Shown: one piece after another, positions 20,490 to 31,145 of the stretch
How the letters are laid out: every line of letters begins with the position of its first letter
How positions within the stretch are numbered: position 1 is the first letter of the stretch
From: Triatoma infestans
Taxonomy: Eukaryota > Arthropoda > Insecta > Hemiptera > Reduviidae
NCBI GenBank assembly: GCA_011037195.1
Contig: JAAEAF010006143.1
Coordinates: forward strand, 1-64,000
Reading direction: 5' to 3'
DNA length: 64,000 nucleotides
Position numbers and translations under genes: made by a program
Notes under the pieces: model-generated
Database searches by the model: none
The model's input: the letters and a program-made list of their open reading frames with translations, nothing else
What the model was told of the DNA's origin: nothing

Positions 20490-21380
20490 AGAATAGAATA
20501 GAAGCGGGGGGGGGGGAGCCTCATTCCACTGCGACCTACAAATTGAGGTCTATTGTGGATCCCCTTAAGTTACAGAACAGCCCCCAGCTTTGCCCTCCTA
20601 ATCAATCCTAGCAAAGCTGAGAGCGGCTCCGTCATGAAGCTTCAGCTTCGGGATTGCCCGTCCCCAATTGAAGAAACCTAATCCTCGCCAGGCCGGCGCA
20701 CTCACAAAGGATGTGCGCCGGGGTCTCCTCCTCTACCTTGCAGAATCGGCATACTGCACTATCCGCACGTTGTAGGTGGTGCAAGTGTCTATTCAGCCTA
20801 CAATGCCCTGTTAGTATACCCACAATTAACCTTATATCCCTTCGGGTCTGGCTCAGTAGGTCTTTGGTAAATTTAGGCAAATGTCTTTTAATGAAGAGCT
20901 TTGCCTGCCTCTGTCCTGGTGTTCCCTCCCACCAACGCAGACGCTGATCTTCTATCCACCCCCTGATAGAAGTTTGGATGAGGTTCCTGGACAAGCCGCA
21001 GAAGGGTTCGGGGCCTATAAAGGTATCCTGCGAGCCCTCCCTCGCTAGGGCATCCGCCCTCTCATTGCCCAGGAACCCCGCATGTCCCGGCACCCAGGCG
21101 AGTGTCAGTTTATTCCGAGTACCCACCTCGGTGAGGGCAAGTAGGCAGTCCTACACGAGTCTTGAGACTATTTGGTGTGAGGAAAGTGCCTTCAGGGCTG
21201 CCTGACTGTCGGAGTATACGGCCACTCTTGTACCCACTATCCTTTGCCTTATAACCTTCCTAGCGCAGAGTTGTAACGCCACGACTTCAGCCTGAAACAC
21301 CGTGGCGTACTTCCCTAGGCTGGCCTTAATTTTAACTTTAGGCCTGCCCCCCGTAGACCCCAGCTCCGACCCATGATACT
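20490..21380 (-). pseudogene. RNase H-bearing non-LTR retrotransposon 3' end
   Basis: Minus strand: YATVFQAEVVALQLCARKVI, then VAVYSDSQAALKALS (catalytic D present), a stop, then a 164-codon frame with LAWVPGHAGFLGNERADALA (second D present), LIVGILTGHCRLNRHLHHL and the C-terminal CRFCKVEEETPAHILCECAG. The 3' UTR contains GGTCGCAGTGGAATGAGGC and ends in a (TATTC)n-like tail at 20489-20502. RNase H is almost complete with one in-frame stop (21127-21160). Same class as 18400-19197 but a different family. Confidence 0.85.
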
Positions 21381-21424
21381 TAACTTGGAATTGTCAAACA
21401 TTACTGCTAAGCTACTTTTTCACA

Positions 21425-21660
21425 TAATCCATTTTTACTTTCTATTACTCTTGCTAAAAGGATGTAAAAGGAAACATTTTTTGAGGTGCCTTGAGAATGA
21501 AAAAATTGTTTTTAGCGCATAGACTGTACTTATGTTTGATGTGTGTGTGTGTGTGTGTGTGTGAACAAAATATCTCAAAACTGACAAATCACAAGAACCT
21601 CAAACTTTGTATTCTGTTTAAATACTACTCCGCATTTGACACGAAGGTTAATTCAATTGC
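21425..21660 (+). repeat. Rep-A fragment with GT microsatellite
   Basis: ACTTTCTATTACTCTTGCTA, GAGGTGCCTTGAGAATGAAA, a (GT)n run at 21539-21563, then GAACAAAATATCTCAAAACT: the first third of a Rep-A unit. An open frame here is repeat translation. Confidence 0.6.
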
Positions 21661-21869
21661 AGTAAGACAAAGTTAGATAAGTATTTAAACAACAGAGTTT
21701 TATTCTATCAATGGACGATTTGGCTAAAAGAGTTCTGCAAAATGATCTCCAACAGTTTCTACAGATCTTGAACCGGCTTGTTGGTTAATTACGAAGCCGC
21801 CGTTATCCTTCTTACACTCTACAGGCAGTAGCCACTATTTCGGATGTGTGGCATCTTTAGCCATGATAA

Positions 21870-22258
21870 CTTCTCCAATACACAGCCGGCCTCCAAGCAG
21901 TGCTCTCTAGCTACAGACACCGTTGCCAATCCCTGGACAGTGAGTTGTAGAGGCTCCTAGGAAGAGAAAATCTAAGAGCAGCATGCTGGATTCGAACCCG
22001 AGACCTCCGCGTTGCTAGCCCAGCGCGCTACCACTGAGCTAAACCCTTCCTTCTCCCTTGGCTCTCGCCAATTAACTAGGGACGGAGGAGGCCCTAGTTT
22101 GTGTACTATGTTTGTCCTTTCTGTAAAGTGTAGAGTATATGTGTAGTACAAGTGTATCGTGTACTGTTCTGACGAAGTGCATGGATGGAGTACTGAGCTG
22201 TGGTAACCCGTGTGGTCGCTACTCCCCAAGTAACTGCATGCAACACATATCCCTTGCC
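21870..22258 (-). mobile_element. SINE-3 composite with ~190-bp 5' extension
   Basis: Minus strand: TAGCTCAGTGGTAGCGCGCT (A box) and GGGTTCGAATCCAGC (B box) near 22000-22050, followed by AGAGCCTCTACA- and GGAGGCCGGCTGTG-type blocks. Upstream of the tRNA-like head is an extension (TTACTTGGGGAGTAGCGACC, TCAGAACAGTACAC, GTACACAAACTAGG) also present at 41405-41550, so it belongs to the repeat. Confidence 0.75.
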
Positions 22259-22329
22259 GGCTAGGTAGATGTAATAATAATTAAGTAAAAAGTATGAGGC
22301 CTTCTCAAGAGATGGCAGCAGAGAGCCAC

Positions 22330-22545
22330 TACGTCATGGGTGATTGACGAGAAGGGGGATTCCTCCATCCATAGGATGAGTCAGCTGTTGAAAAGGAAGG
22401 TAAAAGTGGATGGCTTACTTACTGTTTACAAAAGAGAGGCTAGTTGTTTCTGTTGTGATCGGAAGAAGGAAAACCCTTCAATCTCCAATGGGAGGAATAC
22501 CGATGCAGCGGAAAAAACTGACAAGAATGAGAACACAAAATAACA
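22330..22545 (+). other. Unrecognised 67-codon open frame
   Basis: Frame with a basic N-terminus and a CFCC cysteine cluster. No family recognised. It may be retroelement debris or a chance frame upstream of the PLE relic. Confidence 0.2.
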
Positions 22546-22633
22546 ACCAAACCAGGCCGGGATGTTATACAAAAAAAAATGTACGTACTTTAATGCTAAT
22601 TATGGAAGATTCTTCTCGACCGTTGCTTGTATG

Positions 22634-23388
22634 AAGGAAAAGGATCGTGAGTTTCGGTCTTTTTATTTAGTGAGTGTATAGTTATATGTGTATGTATAGT
22701 CATATGTGTACAGGTTATACCAACGCGACTATGACTGTAGAAAAAACAAACCTAACTCTGACAATATAACAGCACTCACTAAACACCAAACTGAAAAAAG
22801 ACACGATTTTGATTTTTCTAAGACCAGTATTTTGGCAACTGAACGTAATAGGAAAAAACTTAATGTTTTAGAAATGCTATATATAAAAACAGAGAAAAAA
22901 TCTATTAATTATAGGACAGATACCAACGGTCTCTCTTCAATTTATCACAACCTGATTTCCTAATCCCTGACCTTGTTTTTCCAAATAGACCCCTTTCTCC
23001 ACTAGTCCCGTTATAAATATACCTGCCCGCTGTTCACTATGGTTTATTTGTTCACTATTCTCTGTGTTGTTGAGGTGTTCTCAACTTTTTATTTACAAAA
23101 TTATACATAAGTTTTCAAGTTTTGATATGTTTTAAAGATTATTTAATAGTTTTTATTTTTTTATTTTTTGTGTAAGTAAACCAAAAAATTTTTATAAATT
23201 AATCCATAATTTTATTTTGTATTACTTTCTGTTTTTTGTTTTTGATTTTGACTTTCAAAAAAGAACCTATTGTATTTATATGTTGTAGGCCTTGAAAAAG
23301 ACAATATATTTGTCAAAACGTTGGCAAGAATTTAAGTTTTTTTATTTTTTTCTAAAAAAGACCGAAACTCACGATCATTTTCCTTTAA
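22634..23388 (+). pseudogene. Penelope-like element relic, C-terminal endonuclease end
   Basis: The frame at 22706-22962 reads YQRDYDCRKNKPNSDNITAL, then TKHQTEKRHDFDF, ILATERNRKKLNVLEMLYI and SINYRTDTNGLSSIY. This matches the end of the PLE GIY-YIG endonuclease domain (helical TERN..KR..EM.HI segment, then TD..GLS..Y). The ~31-bp left end (AAGGAAAAGGATCGTGAGTT...) is repeated inverted at 23357-23388, a common PLE arrangement. Its 3' part has a hammerhead-like hairpin at 23286-23327. RT is missing. Confidence 0.8.
23286..23327 (+). ncRNA. Decayed hammerhead-like hairpin in PLE 3' repeat
   Basis: GCC - TTGAAAA - A - GACA(AATATATT)TGTC - AAAACGTT - GGC. The layout is the same as in families F and G: helix I GCC/GGC, a core-like TTGAAAA in place of CUGANGA, one extra base, helix II GACA/TGTC, AAAA in place of GAAA. 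At least three conserved bases differ, so activity is not expected. Confidence 0.35.
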
Positions 23389-24429
23389 TGCTAATTTTAA
23401 GGGGGGAATTAACTCGTAATACAGCGTTGTATTTTTTTTTGTCTAACTTGTCATTTTGTAAGGTTATTTATTTTATTTTCTAAGAGTAAGATTTCTTTGT
23501 TTATTCATTTAATTTTAGTTTTTCGAAAGTCATTAACAATTTCTGTTTTTATTTAATATATAACTTAAATGTAAACGTGTACTGTGTTGTATTACCCATA
23601 ATACCTGTTCCCAAACCCTGGATCTATAATGTACAAAAAAAAGTTTGTTTAGATGTTTAGAGTATAGGTTATAATAATATAGATAAAAGTTGATCACCGA
23701 GTGGCAATGAAACCTACCTTACCAAGTATATAACAAATTTCATCTGTATTGGACAAAAAATAATTGTAATTTTTCAAAATAATCTTAAACAAACTTAAAT
23801 TCTGAAGTAGAGAAAAAAAAAACAAACATTAAATTTAAAATTGCTACATAACAATTGTTTAAACAAAGCAGTTTTTATCAAAATAATTTGTGAGAAAACA
23901 AATACATTGAATTAGCTGTGATTGCATTTAACACACATACGTATATACTAAACATTTGTGGATTTTAAGCTTTAATTCCTCTTACTTTGCATATACTTTT
24001 ATTTGAAGATATTATAATCTCCATGGGTTTCAGTATGGAGATTTATTCTATTATGCTACTAGTTACTATTAAGCCAATACGCAATATCTCTTGACAATTG
24101 TTTTTTTTGCGCCTATTATTCTGTTAACACAATTTCTCTTTATTTTAACAAATTTTTATTATTGAGGCTACTGTATTTATGGCCATTATCTTTATTGCAT
24201 ATTTATACTGCTATTGATTATAAATATAGTTTATCTATTGTAAACTTCAATAAATAATTAATATGTTTCATTTTTCGTTAAATAATTTTACTAAATTGCA
24301 AGAGTGACTTTTTTGATAAAATATGAAATATTTTCATTTATTTATTTTTATTAATGCAATCGTCTGATTTCGGGACGATTAATTAACTCATAATCAGGTT
24401 ATTTTTGAAAATTGTGCATGATATCATAG
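23389..24429. other. No recognised feature
   Basis: About 1 kb of very AT-rich sequence with no coding, tRNA-like or terminal-repeat signal that I can see. Confidence 0.45.
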
Positions 24430-25665
24430 GCTATAAAAAAAGCAACCCATTTTCCCCCTTTTTTTTAGGTGTTTTCCTCAAGTATGGAGGGTCCCTCAGA
24501 CCAAATGCTTCAACTATATATGTCCTCCCATTCACTTTATGTCCTACGACTATACAGACCACTCATACATCAATATTGCGCCTCCATTTGTCCCTTATCC
24601 ATTGCATCCTCTTCGCAGAGTCTCTTCCCAGCCATTACCTCTTCCCTCCAATCCTCCAGTTATTTCTATGGTCTGCCTCTTTTCCGTCGGCCTGGTGAGT
24701 TCCATTCTAGCACTGCTTTGGCCACTCTGCTCTCTGGCATTCTCTTCAGATGGCTGAACCAAGCCAGTTTCCTGCGATCGATCTCTTCTATAGCACTGAT
24801 TTTTCTCTTTCTGCAAATTCTTCTTATTTCAGTGCGAGATTTCCTGGCCGACCGTCTCCAGAAATCCATTTCTGTCGCAGCTGTTTTTTCCCGCAATTTC
24901 TTGCTAATGTTCCAGGTCTCCGCAGCGTAGAGCAGTATGCTCTGGACTATTGAATGGTATATTAGATGCTTGGTCTTCATCTGGATATTGCTGCTCCATA
25001 AGGTAGGGTTCAACATTCCAATGCCTTTCCTCGCACTGATCACCCGTTTTTCTATATCCAGATCCGCCGCGCCATCCACTTGGAGATAGGAACCAAGGTA
25101 CTTGAAATTCAGCACTTTTCTCAATCTGTGCCCCCCCCCGATCATACATTCGTTAGCAGGGTTTGCCGTCATGTATTCAGTTTTCTCGTAAGTTAATTTC
25201 CAAACCCCATTTTGCATATTCTTCCTTTAGCATCCTCAACATATAATTTATATCTTCCTAATCTTGTGCAATCAGAACCTGATCGTCAGCGAAGAGTAGA
25301 TTAGAGAGGTATAGTCCTTCTCCGATTTTGATTCCCATTTTGCTACACTTCCAAGGCCACTCTTTCAAACTCATGTCGAGATAAATCTTGAAGAGGACCG
25401 GCGACATGCAACAGCTTTGAAGAAATCCTTTGCTTGTGGGAAAGTCTTCAGAGATCCTCGAGCCCACTCTTACCGCGCATCTGTTCTCTTCATAGATCTT
25501 CTTTATAATGCGGATTACAGATCCCAGATGCTTGAAGAGCGCGCCAAAGCAGCGACCTTGGTTACGCTGTCATTAGCCATTTTAAGGTCTATGAAAAGCA
25601 ACTCGGTGGGAATGTCTTTATCACGACGCTTCTCTAACACATGTCGGAGGGTACAAAATAACTAT
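24430..25665 (-). pseudogene. RTE-like reverse transcriptase relic, minus strand
   Basis: Minus strand from 25655: TLRHVLEKRRDKDIPTELLF and IDLKMANDS (motif A, usual FIDLEKAYDS), VGSRISEDFPTSKGFLQSCC (motif B), SNLLFADDQVLIAQD (intact catalytic FADD, near 25260-25300), FKYLGSYLQVDGAADLDIEK, LLYAAETWNISKKLREKTAA and a C-terminal RRKLAWFSHLKRMPESRVAK then GRRKRGRP near 24670-24760. The frame breaks at about 25255, 25430 and 24665. Closest relative in the window is 142-1440. Confidence 0.88.
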
Positions 25666-26429
25666 TGCGTTAAAACAACTTTCTCTTACTGTTGTAAGGG
25701 GGAAAACGTAAAAGGGTTCTTAGCAAATTTTTTAAATTTTATGTGTGAATGGATGCGTGTGTGCATGTTTTTGTATGAGTATGAATAAATGTTTTCAAAA
25801 AAAAAAAAAAAACGAGAAATCAAGGGGAAATATAAAGTGCATTATTTATTGAGTATAATTTTGGTTAAAATGTAATTCGATTTATATTATTTTATAAACT
25901 TGCTATATTTTTGGTAAAAGAAAATTGATTGACAATGTAAGAGTTTAGAGGTAAGTCATAAAGACCCGGTAACATATTAACATAATTAAAATGGATTTAA
26001 TTTTTGAAACCGAGCTTGAGTTTCATTAACACATCAAACTATTTGTTCGAAACATTGTTTTTAAAAAAAAATCTCCCTAAATAGCAGAGCAACCAATGAA
26101 AATGTGCTGTCTAGATCTTATTTAAGTAATAAGACGGGAATATGACGGCAACCTTTTTTTAAGAGCCAAACTATCGTACGTATACAAAAACTAATAGAAC
26201 TAATTGATTGGAGTAAGTCTTTTAAATTTTGGGAGGCCGAAGTGAGCCTCGATAATTGAAGGAGCTTTTCAAAATAAATTTTCGAATATCTCTCTTTCTC
26301 CAATTCTAGTAATTGTACTAGCCATTTCAAAGCGAACTTAAAGATATTATATGCTATATTTAACAGTCCATATTGTAGTCTTTGTATCTAATTGGGGTAC
26401 CACTTGCTAAATGAAGATGTCGTTAAAAA
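25666..26429. other. No recognised feature
   Basis: AT-rich; begins with a short Rep-A-like ACTTTCTCTTACTGTTGTAA near 25680 and an A run at 25797-25813. Nothing else recognised. Confidence 0.4.
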
Positions 26430-27014
26430 AATGACGCTTTTTCAAGCTCGTTCGCATGTCTTAGACCCGCTATCTGACGCCCGTATAAGGAACATGTTCT
26501 TGTGAGAGATTGGGAGAAGGCGGAACTATTCCTCGAGAGCAAACCAACCAATTCCCGCTCACTTAAAAGAAATGTTTGGAATACTCTATATCTTCCCCGC
26601 TAACAATGACCCCCACGAGTCCATTTCTCAGCCCGTGAGCGCAGAGCAAGCTCTGCCGGGTTGACTCTCGATCCCGTGGTATCATTATGTAGAGAGAACA
26701 AGTCTCCTACTTAAAGGCCTAGAATGGTCACTGGCCTGACCTTGGACAGGCAAGCCTGTCCATAGGCCTACGGTTTTGCAACACCCTCCTGACAAGGCCG
26801 GGACTTTGCCCTGCCATTCAGATGAGGCGGGTATTCCGTACCCAATCCCGTATAAGCAACAGCTGGAAATAAGCGCTTCTTTGAGTCGTCTTATAGAGGA
26901 CCATGCATCAACTTTAGATTTTGAACAGATATTTGGTACGTTAGTCGCTGCCAGAGCAAGCTCTAGAACTTGCATGTTTTGCCGCATGTTTTGCTGAATT
27001 TGAAAATACCACAC
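26430..27014. other. GC-richer block of unknown nature
   Basis: Base composition is clearly less AT-rich than its surroundings. A 109-codon minus-strand frame (26685-27014) and a 73-codon plus frame overlap it; neither resembles a family I know. It could be a fragment of a LINE ORF1 or of an unannotated repeat. Confidence 0.3.
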
Positions 27015-27275
27015 CCAGGTAATTAAAATCTTTTACACGCTCTAAATCTTCATTATTGTAAAAAAAGTTTCATTTCAAAATTTAGTCATATAGTGCTGAA
27101 ATGTAGACAGACGCGTACCGCCGCAATGGCATAATATACGAGTTTAAAAATATTTGAAAGCAAAATATTAAGAAGAATTTTTCATTCAGTTATGGATACT
27201 GAGATCGTTCATAGAGACTCCGTACAGTGATGAACTCTCTGGAAAATCGATCATTGAGCTTTATTAGATAACAAT

Positions 27276-27638
27276 TGTGATGGAATCAAGAAGCAGGAGA
27301 GTTAAGTATTTTAAAAATATCAGTTAGAGCAAATTTGTATGTTGGCTAGCAAAGAAGTTACAAGGAACAAGTAGTGAAAGACAAAGCACTTGGCTAACTC
27401 TATTGTAATTCACTCCCTTTGGAAGTGGCAATTTAGTATAAGGCCCAAAATGAAAAGTTAATCTACATGCAGTCATATTCATACAGTCAATAAGTATTCT
27501 ACTCTGTCACTCTCTTCATTTATTTATTTATCCTAATTTTATATTTAGTTTAGCTCGTTTTATTATAAATATCTCTAGTCATTAAATTATTAGTTGCCAT
27601 AAAATTTAATCATAGTTAAATTTCTAATACTTTACTCA
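27276..27638 (+). repeat. LTR-like repeat E, copy 2
   Basis: Starts TGTGATGGAATCAAGAAGCA, close to the start of the LTR-D copy at 33826 (TGTGATGGATGCAAGAA), and ends near TTTACTCA. Aligns with 6701-7127 in the second half. No 4-bp duplication was found (CAAT left, TTAA right). Confidence 0.5.
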
Positions 27639-27657
27639 TTAAAATTTTTCTCATATT

Positions 27658-28189
27658 GAATACGTGGATGGGTCCGCAATGCTGGATAACATCTGGTATT
27701 TTACCTGACCGGTTTCGGATTTTCATCCATCGTCACAACAGATTCACCAAGATCGTGTAGAGAGTTCACTTCAACGTAATGTTTCTGTTACACTCACACT
27801 TGTTGGTTGCATATATGTGTAGAGGATAAGGTTATGTTACTATGTATGTGAGTGTGTGTGTGTGTGTGTTTAGTGACAAAATGGAATTATTATAAATTAT
27901 GATTAGACATTAGAAAATAGTGTATATGCTATTTATTATACACTATTTTCTAGCGTCTAACCATAATTTATAATAATTCCATTTGGTCATTAAACGCCAC
28001 ACACACAGCAACATAAACTTATAACCTCCCCACATTATACAATCAACAAACCAACAAGTGTGAGTGTAACGGAAACATTATGTTGAAGTGAACTCTCTAC
28101 ACGAACTTAATGAATCTGCTCTGACGATGGATGAAAACCAGTCAGGAACAAATTGAATATGCATGCTATGACGGATAAAATACCAGATC
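27658..28189. mobile_element. Family G foldback element G2, 532-bp palindrome
   Basis: The left arm starts near GGTCCGCAATGCTGGATAAC and the right arm ends GATAAAATACCAGATC. The arms share, in mirror order, the hammerhead-like block, AACATTA.GTTGAAGTGAAC, AAGTGTGAGTGTAAC, ATGGAATTATTATAAATTAT and AAAATAGTGTATA around a centre near 27925. Direct repeats TTCTCATATT (27648-27657, 28190-28199) flank it. The left-arm core is GTGACGA (C3 lost); the right arm keeps CTGACGA at 28121-28127 but has lost part of helix II and GAAA. Confidence 0.75.
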
Positions 28190-28261
28190 TTCTCATATTA
28201 TTTAAAATTACGCACTTCCAAAACCGCTCTTTCCACACTACGGAACATAATCAACCCATCT

Positions 28262-28925
28262 ACCAGTTGTTTTTTTTTTTGAAGGGGGGCAATGCACTGC
28301 GACCTTTCGATCTGTTGTGCTATGTCCCCTGGGCGCCGCAGGTTATTGCCCACAGCACCCGAACAGATGTCCCAGCTCTGAATATTCGTTCTACAAAACC
28401 TCTATCAGGTTGAGATCCCTGAGGAATCCCAATACCCTGACAGGCTAGAAGGGTATATCCTATCCCCCTCCTCCACCTGGTAGCTACCCAGGTTCTTGAA
28501 TCTTATTTGAATGGCAGCTTCGCAATCTGTTAGGAGATGTAATGGAGTTTCCTCTAACTCCCCACAGAATCTGCATGAGCTGTCATTTTCCAAACCCAGC
28601 TTCACCAGGTGTCCCCTAAGTCGGCAATGCCCCGTGAGGAAACCCGTAAGAACGCAGAGCTTGTTCTTGCTCAATCCGATACAGGCCTCCGATCTCCGTT
28701 GGTTATAATTTCCCAGGCAGATCTTGGCCTGCCGCAAACCGGGGAGGGAATACCAGAGTTGAGATCTCCTCCTCGTCTCCTCCTCCTTCCTAAGTTCCTC
28801 CAACAGAAACTGGTCGCTGACCCCACAAAAAGGTTCTGGCCCTAGAAGCGAGGTCGTAGCGCCTATCTTGGCCAGAGCAACGGCCATCTCATTCCCTTGA
28901 ATGCCAACATGCCCTGGCACCAGTT
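28262..28925 (-). pseudogene. RNase H-bearing non-LTR retrotransposon 3' end
   Basis: 171-codon minus frame: MPGHVGIQGNEMAVALAKIG (the ERAD aspartate of RNase H is replaced, AVALA), KNKLCVLTGFLTGHCRLRGH, and CRFCGELEETPLHLLTDCEA. The 3' UTR holds AGGTCGCAGTGCATTGCCC and ends in a poly-A (T run at 28269-28280 on the plus strand). A 7-bp repeat ACCAGTT lies at both ends, a weak target-duplication candidate. 5'-truncated inside RNase H. Confidence 0.82.
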
Positions 28926-28959
28926 ACACTACACAATGTAGTCCAATCAGTAAATAAAA

Positions 28960-29160
28960 AAAAAAAACTCGTTTGATTCTATTGATTTCGATAATAAAGA
29001 AGAGGATACCGAGCTTATGCTGCGTGGAACAGTTATTGACAAGAGAAGAGTTGGCCGTCCATTAAGGCTAAAGAGGACCATTGAAAACAACGAGTGAACA
29101 AAAATATGTGGAGGAATTGCCCAACCCCGGGCTCTAGCGTAATAAGAAGAAAAAGTGGAC
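28960..29160 (+). pseudogene. Non-LTR retrotransposon C-terminal scrap
   Basis: Reads LRGTVIDKRRVGRPLRLKR then GIAQPRALA-like sequence and an AATAAGAAGAAAAAG tail. The KRRVGRP...IA module is typical of RTE/R4-type RT C-termini (compare KRRVGRPKMRW at 61900). Too short to classify further. Confidence 0.45.
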
Positions 29161-30393
29161 GATACGGGCCACTTTGCTAAGCTTTATTGCAGATAAGCAG
29201 CACCACAGTGGGACAAAAACTAGAACAGACAGCCACACAAATCTATCTTAAATTTTCTTATTCATAATACAAAAAAAAAATTAATCAAACAATTGAACAC
29301 AATATTTACAAAAAAAAAAGAAAAAAAAAGTAGAGAACGGATGTACTGATCAAATCATAGATTTTATTAACAAAATTATGGAATTAGCTCCTTTTGTATG
29401 ATTTATTTATTTGCACCAAATAAACTTGCTTCCAATAATACCTCGGGCTATGTTCAAGATGTATATCTATATTAACATAACACAACTAGTCGAAAGTTCT
29501 GTATCTTGTTTTCCAAGTACTCTAATCTTATAATGGAGTTTTGCACACAGAGTTGCCATATTTATATGACCTTTGGGCAACATAATAGTCATAAATATTC
29601 TGACACTGTTTCATAGGCTACAAAATATAGGATTTTGGCAGTTTTAATTTAATATTGTTTGCTGTAATATGGTGAATAGCGAAGTCTAATTAAAGATAAA
29701 TATAATAAGAAAGGGTTTTCAAATCAATTTACTTAATGGATTTATTTCAAATAATGGAATGTTAATATTTATATTAAAAAATTAGCAGCCTGGCATAATT
29801 CAAGCGAAAACTTTTAGACTTGCATTTGCATTTAATACTGGTTTAACTTCTTGCCAGTTACAGAACGTCTAGGCGTTTGTATGTGTAATATTCTGCATAT
29901 GTTAATGTGTAAAATGAAAACTGGATTGGGGTATTTATGCCACCAAAATATTAACCAGTGCTAAGAAAAAAAAATTTGCTGGCAGAAGCTCCAGAGAATA
30001 TCTGGTTGGATAGAAAGGAACTTCATCTCACTAAAAATTTAAAAATTATGGACAATTCTGATTGTATTTAGGATGATGGATTTCTGCATTATGACAGCTA
30101 TATTTTTTTTTGTTTTTGACAAACCTATCCAGACTCAAATCATTTGAATAGGGCTTTCAGTGAGAAAATATGCTCTTCCAAACAAGCTTCACTTCCTCTT
30201 CGAGATCTGCATACTTCTGTAACTTTTCACTACTCGTACGGTAAATATTTGGGAATACCAGTTTCAATGAAAAATGCGGTACTATCCTTAGGTATATACC
30301 CGGCCTGTTACAGTTCACCGTCCTATCAGTTAGCATCGTCCTGTCATAATATAACCTAAAAATCATTAGATTCAAGAACTGGATTCGGGCTAT
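29161..30393. other. No recognised feature
   Basis: 1.2 kb of AT-rich sequence with A runs near 29270-29330. No coding or repeat signature recognised. Confidence 0.45.
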
Positions 30394-30397
30394 ATAT

Positions 30398-30788
30398 TGT
30401 AACGCAGCCACTAGTGCCATCTAGGGGAAGAAGCAGGCACCTCAAGTTCTCCTCGTGGCCGCTGGGAAGCGCTAGCTAGGCGCTTCTAGATTCTTCTACA
30501 GCGGTCTCCCACGACTTAGATGTTTGAGAAACTTCCACAACCTTCTCCAGTGGTATAAATAGGAGAAGAACAGCTAGAGTGAGTCAGTCTTTTTACAAAT
30601 GGAGTGCGCGCTTGTTAAAAGTAAATAAAGAGAACTTTTGTTAGTTTATACAGTGTGTTTAAAGTGTTTTATTAGTAAAGTTTATTGTGTTGAACAATAA
30701 ATTGGTGTTGTTAGAAGTTTTAGTATGTTTTATCTAAACCGAACCCACACAGCAACTAGTTGCAGTAGCTAGTTTGTAAAACGTTACA
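30398..30788 (+). mobile_element. Solo LTR (LTR-X), 391 bp, TSD ATAT
   Basis: Starts TGTAACGCAGCCACTAGTGC and ends TAGTTTGTAAAACGTTACA; the 7-bp inverted ends TGTAACG/CGTTACA are exact. ATAT flanks it at 30394-30397 and 30789-30792. Promoter features are clear: a TATA box in GGTATAAATAGGAG at about 30551-30564, a GTGAGTCAGTC start-site region ~30 bp downstream and AATAAA-type signals near 30625 and 30699. Typical of Gypsy-type LTRs. No internal region is present. Confidence 0.85.
30555..30561 (+). promoter_or_regulatory. TATA box of LTR-X
   Basis: TATAAAT within GGTATAAATAGGAG, in the middle of the solo LTR, with a plausible initiator (GAGTCAGTC) at the expected distance of 25-35 bp. Confidence 0.6.
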
Positions 30789-30889
30789 ATATTTTTACTG
30801 AGGGATTCAGTTTGCATGAAAATCACATTTCATTGCAAGTTCCTGATGCATTGTTTTGTGGGCGATTTGGTTACGAATAATCATTTTGA

Positions 30890-31145
30890 GCTAATTCTCT
30901 AGCCATCCACACTCCAGGACATGCTGACTGCTCAGCGACCCTGCATGGCATCATCCTCACATCCATCCTTAATGATGTACTTCAAGTAATTCTTGGTTTT
31001 AATTACTTGATCCTGGAATGACAAGCACAAATCCCTCGATTTCAGGATACAGCTTCCCTCGGAATGAGCTACTCGCTTGGCTCTTCTTTGTCAACATATT
31101 GTAGACTCCATTGTTGTGGTTGCTTCCCGTGGGTTTTTCCATTTA
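30890..31145 (-). pseudogene. Non-LTR retrotransposon fragment (KLYPEIEGF module)
   Basis: Minus strand: NGVYNMLTKKSQASSSFRGK, LYPEIEGFVLVI, then after a frame change QDQVIKTKNYLKYIIKDGCE. This LYPE.EGF..AIQDQVI.T.NY.KYI.KD order is a recurring module found C-terminal to the RT of one group of animal non-LTR elements. Isolated fragment with one frameshift near 31015. Confidence 0.6.

Noticed and set aside
22000..22060. Possible tRNA gene
   Set aside because: A and B boxes are present, but the sequence does not close an acceptor stem and recurs with the same flanks at 41555, 34965 and 49125, so it is the head of SINE-3. The same holds for the heads of SINE-1 and SINE-2.
24469..24930. 153-codon plus-strand open frame
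   Set aside because: It is antisense to the RTE-like RT on the minus strand, which has clear FADD, FKYLGS and GRRKRGRP motifs.
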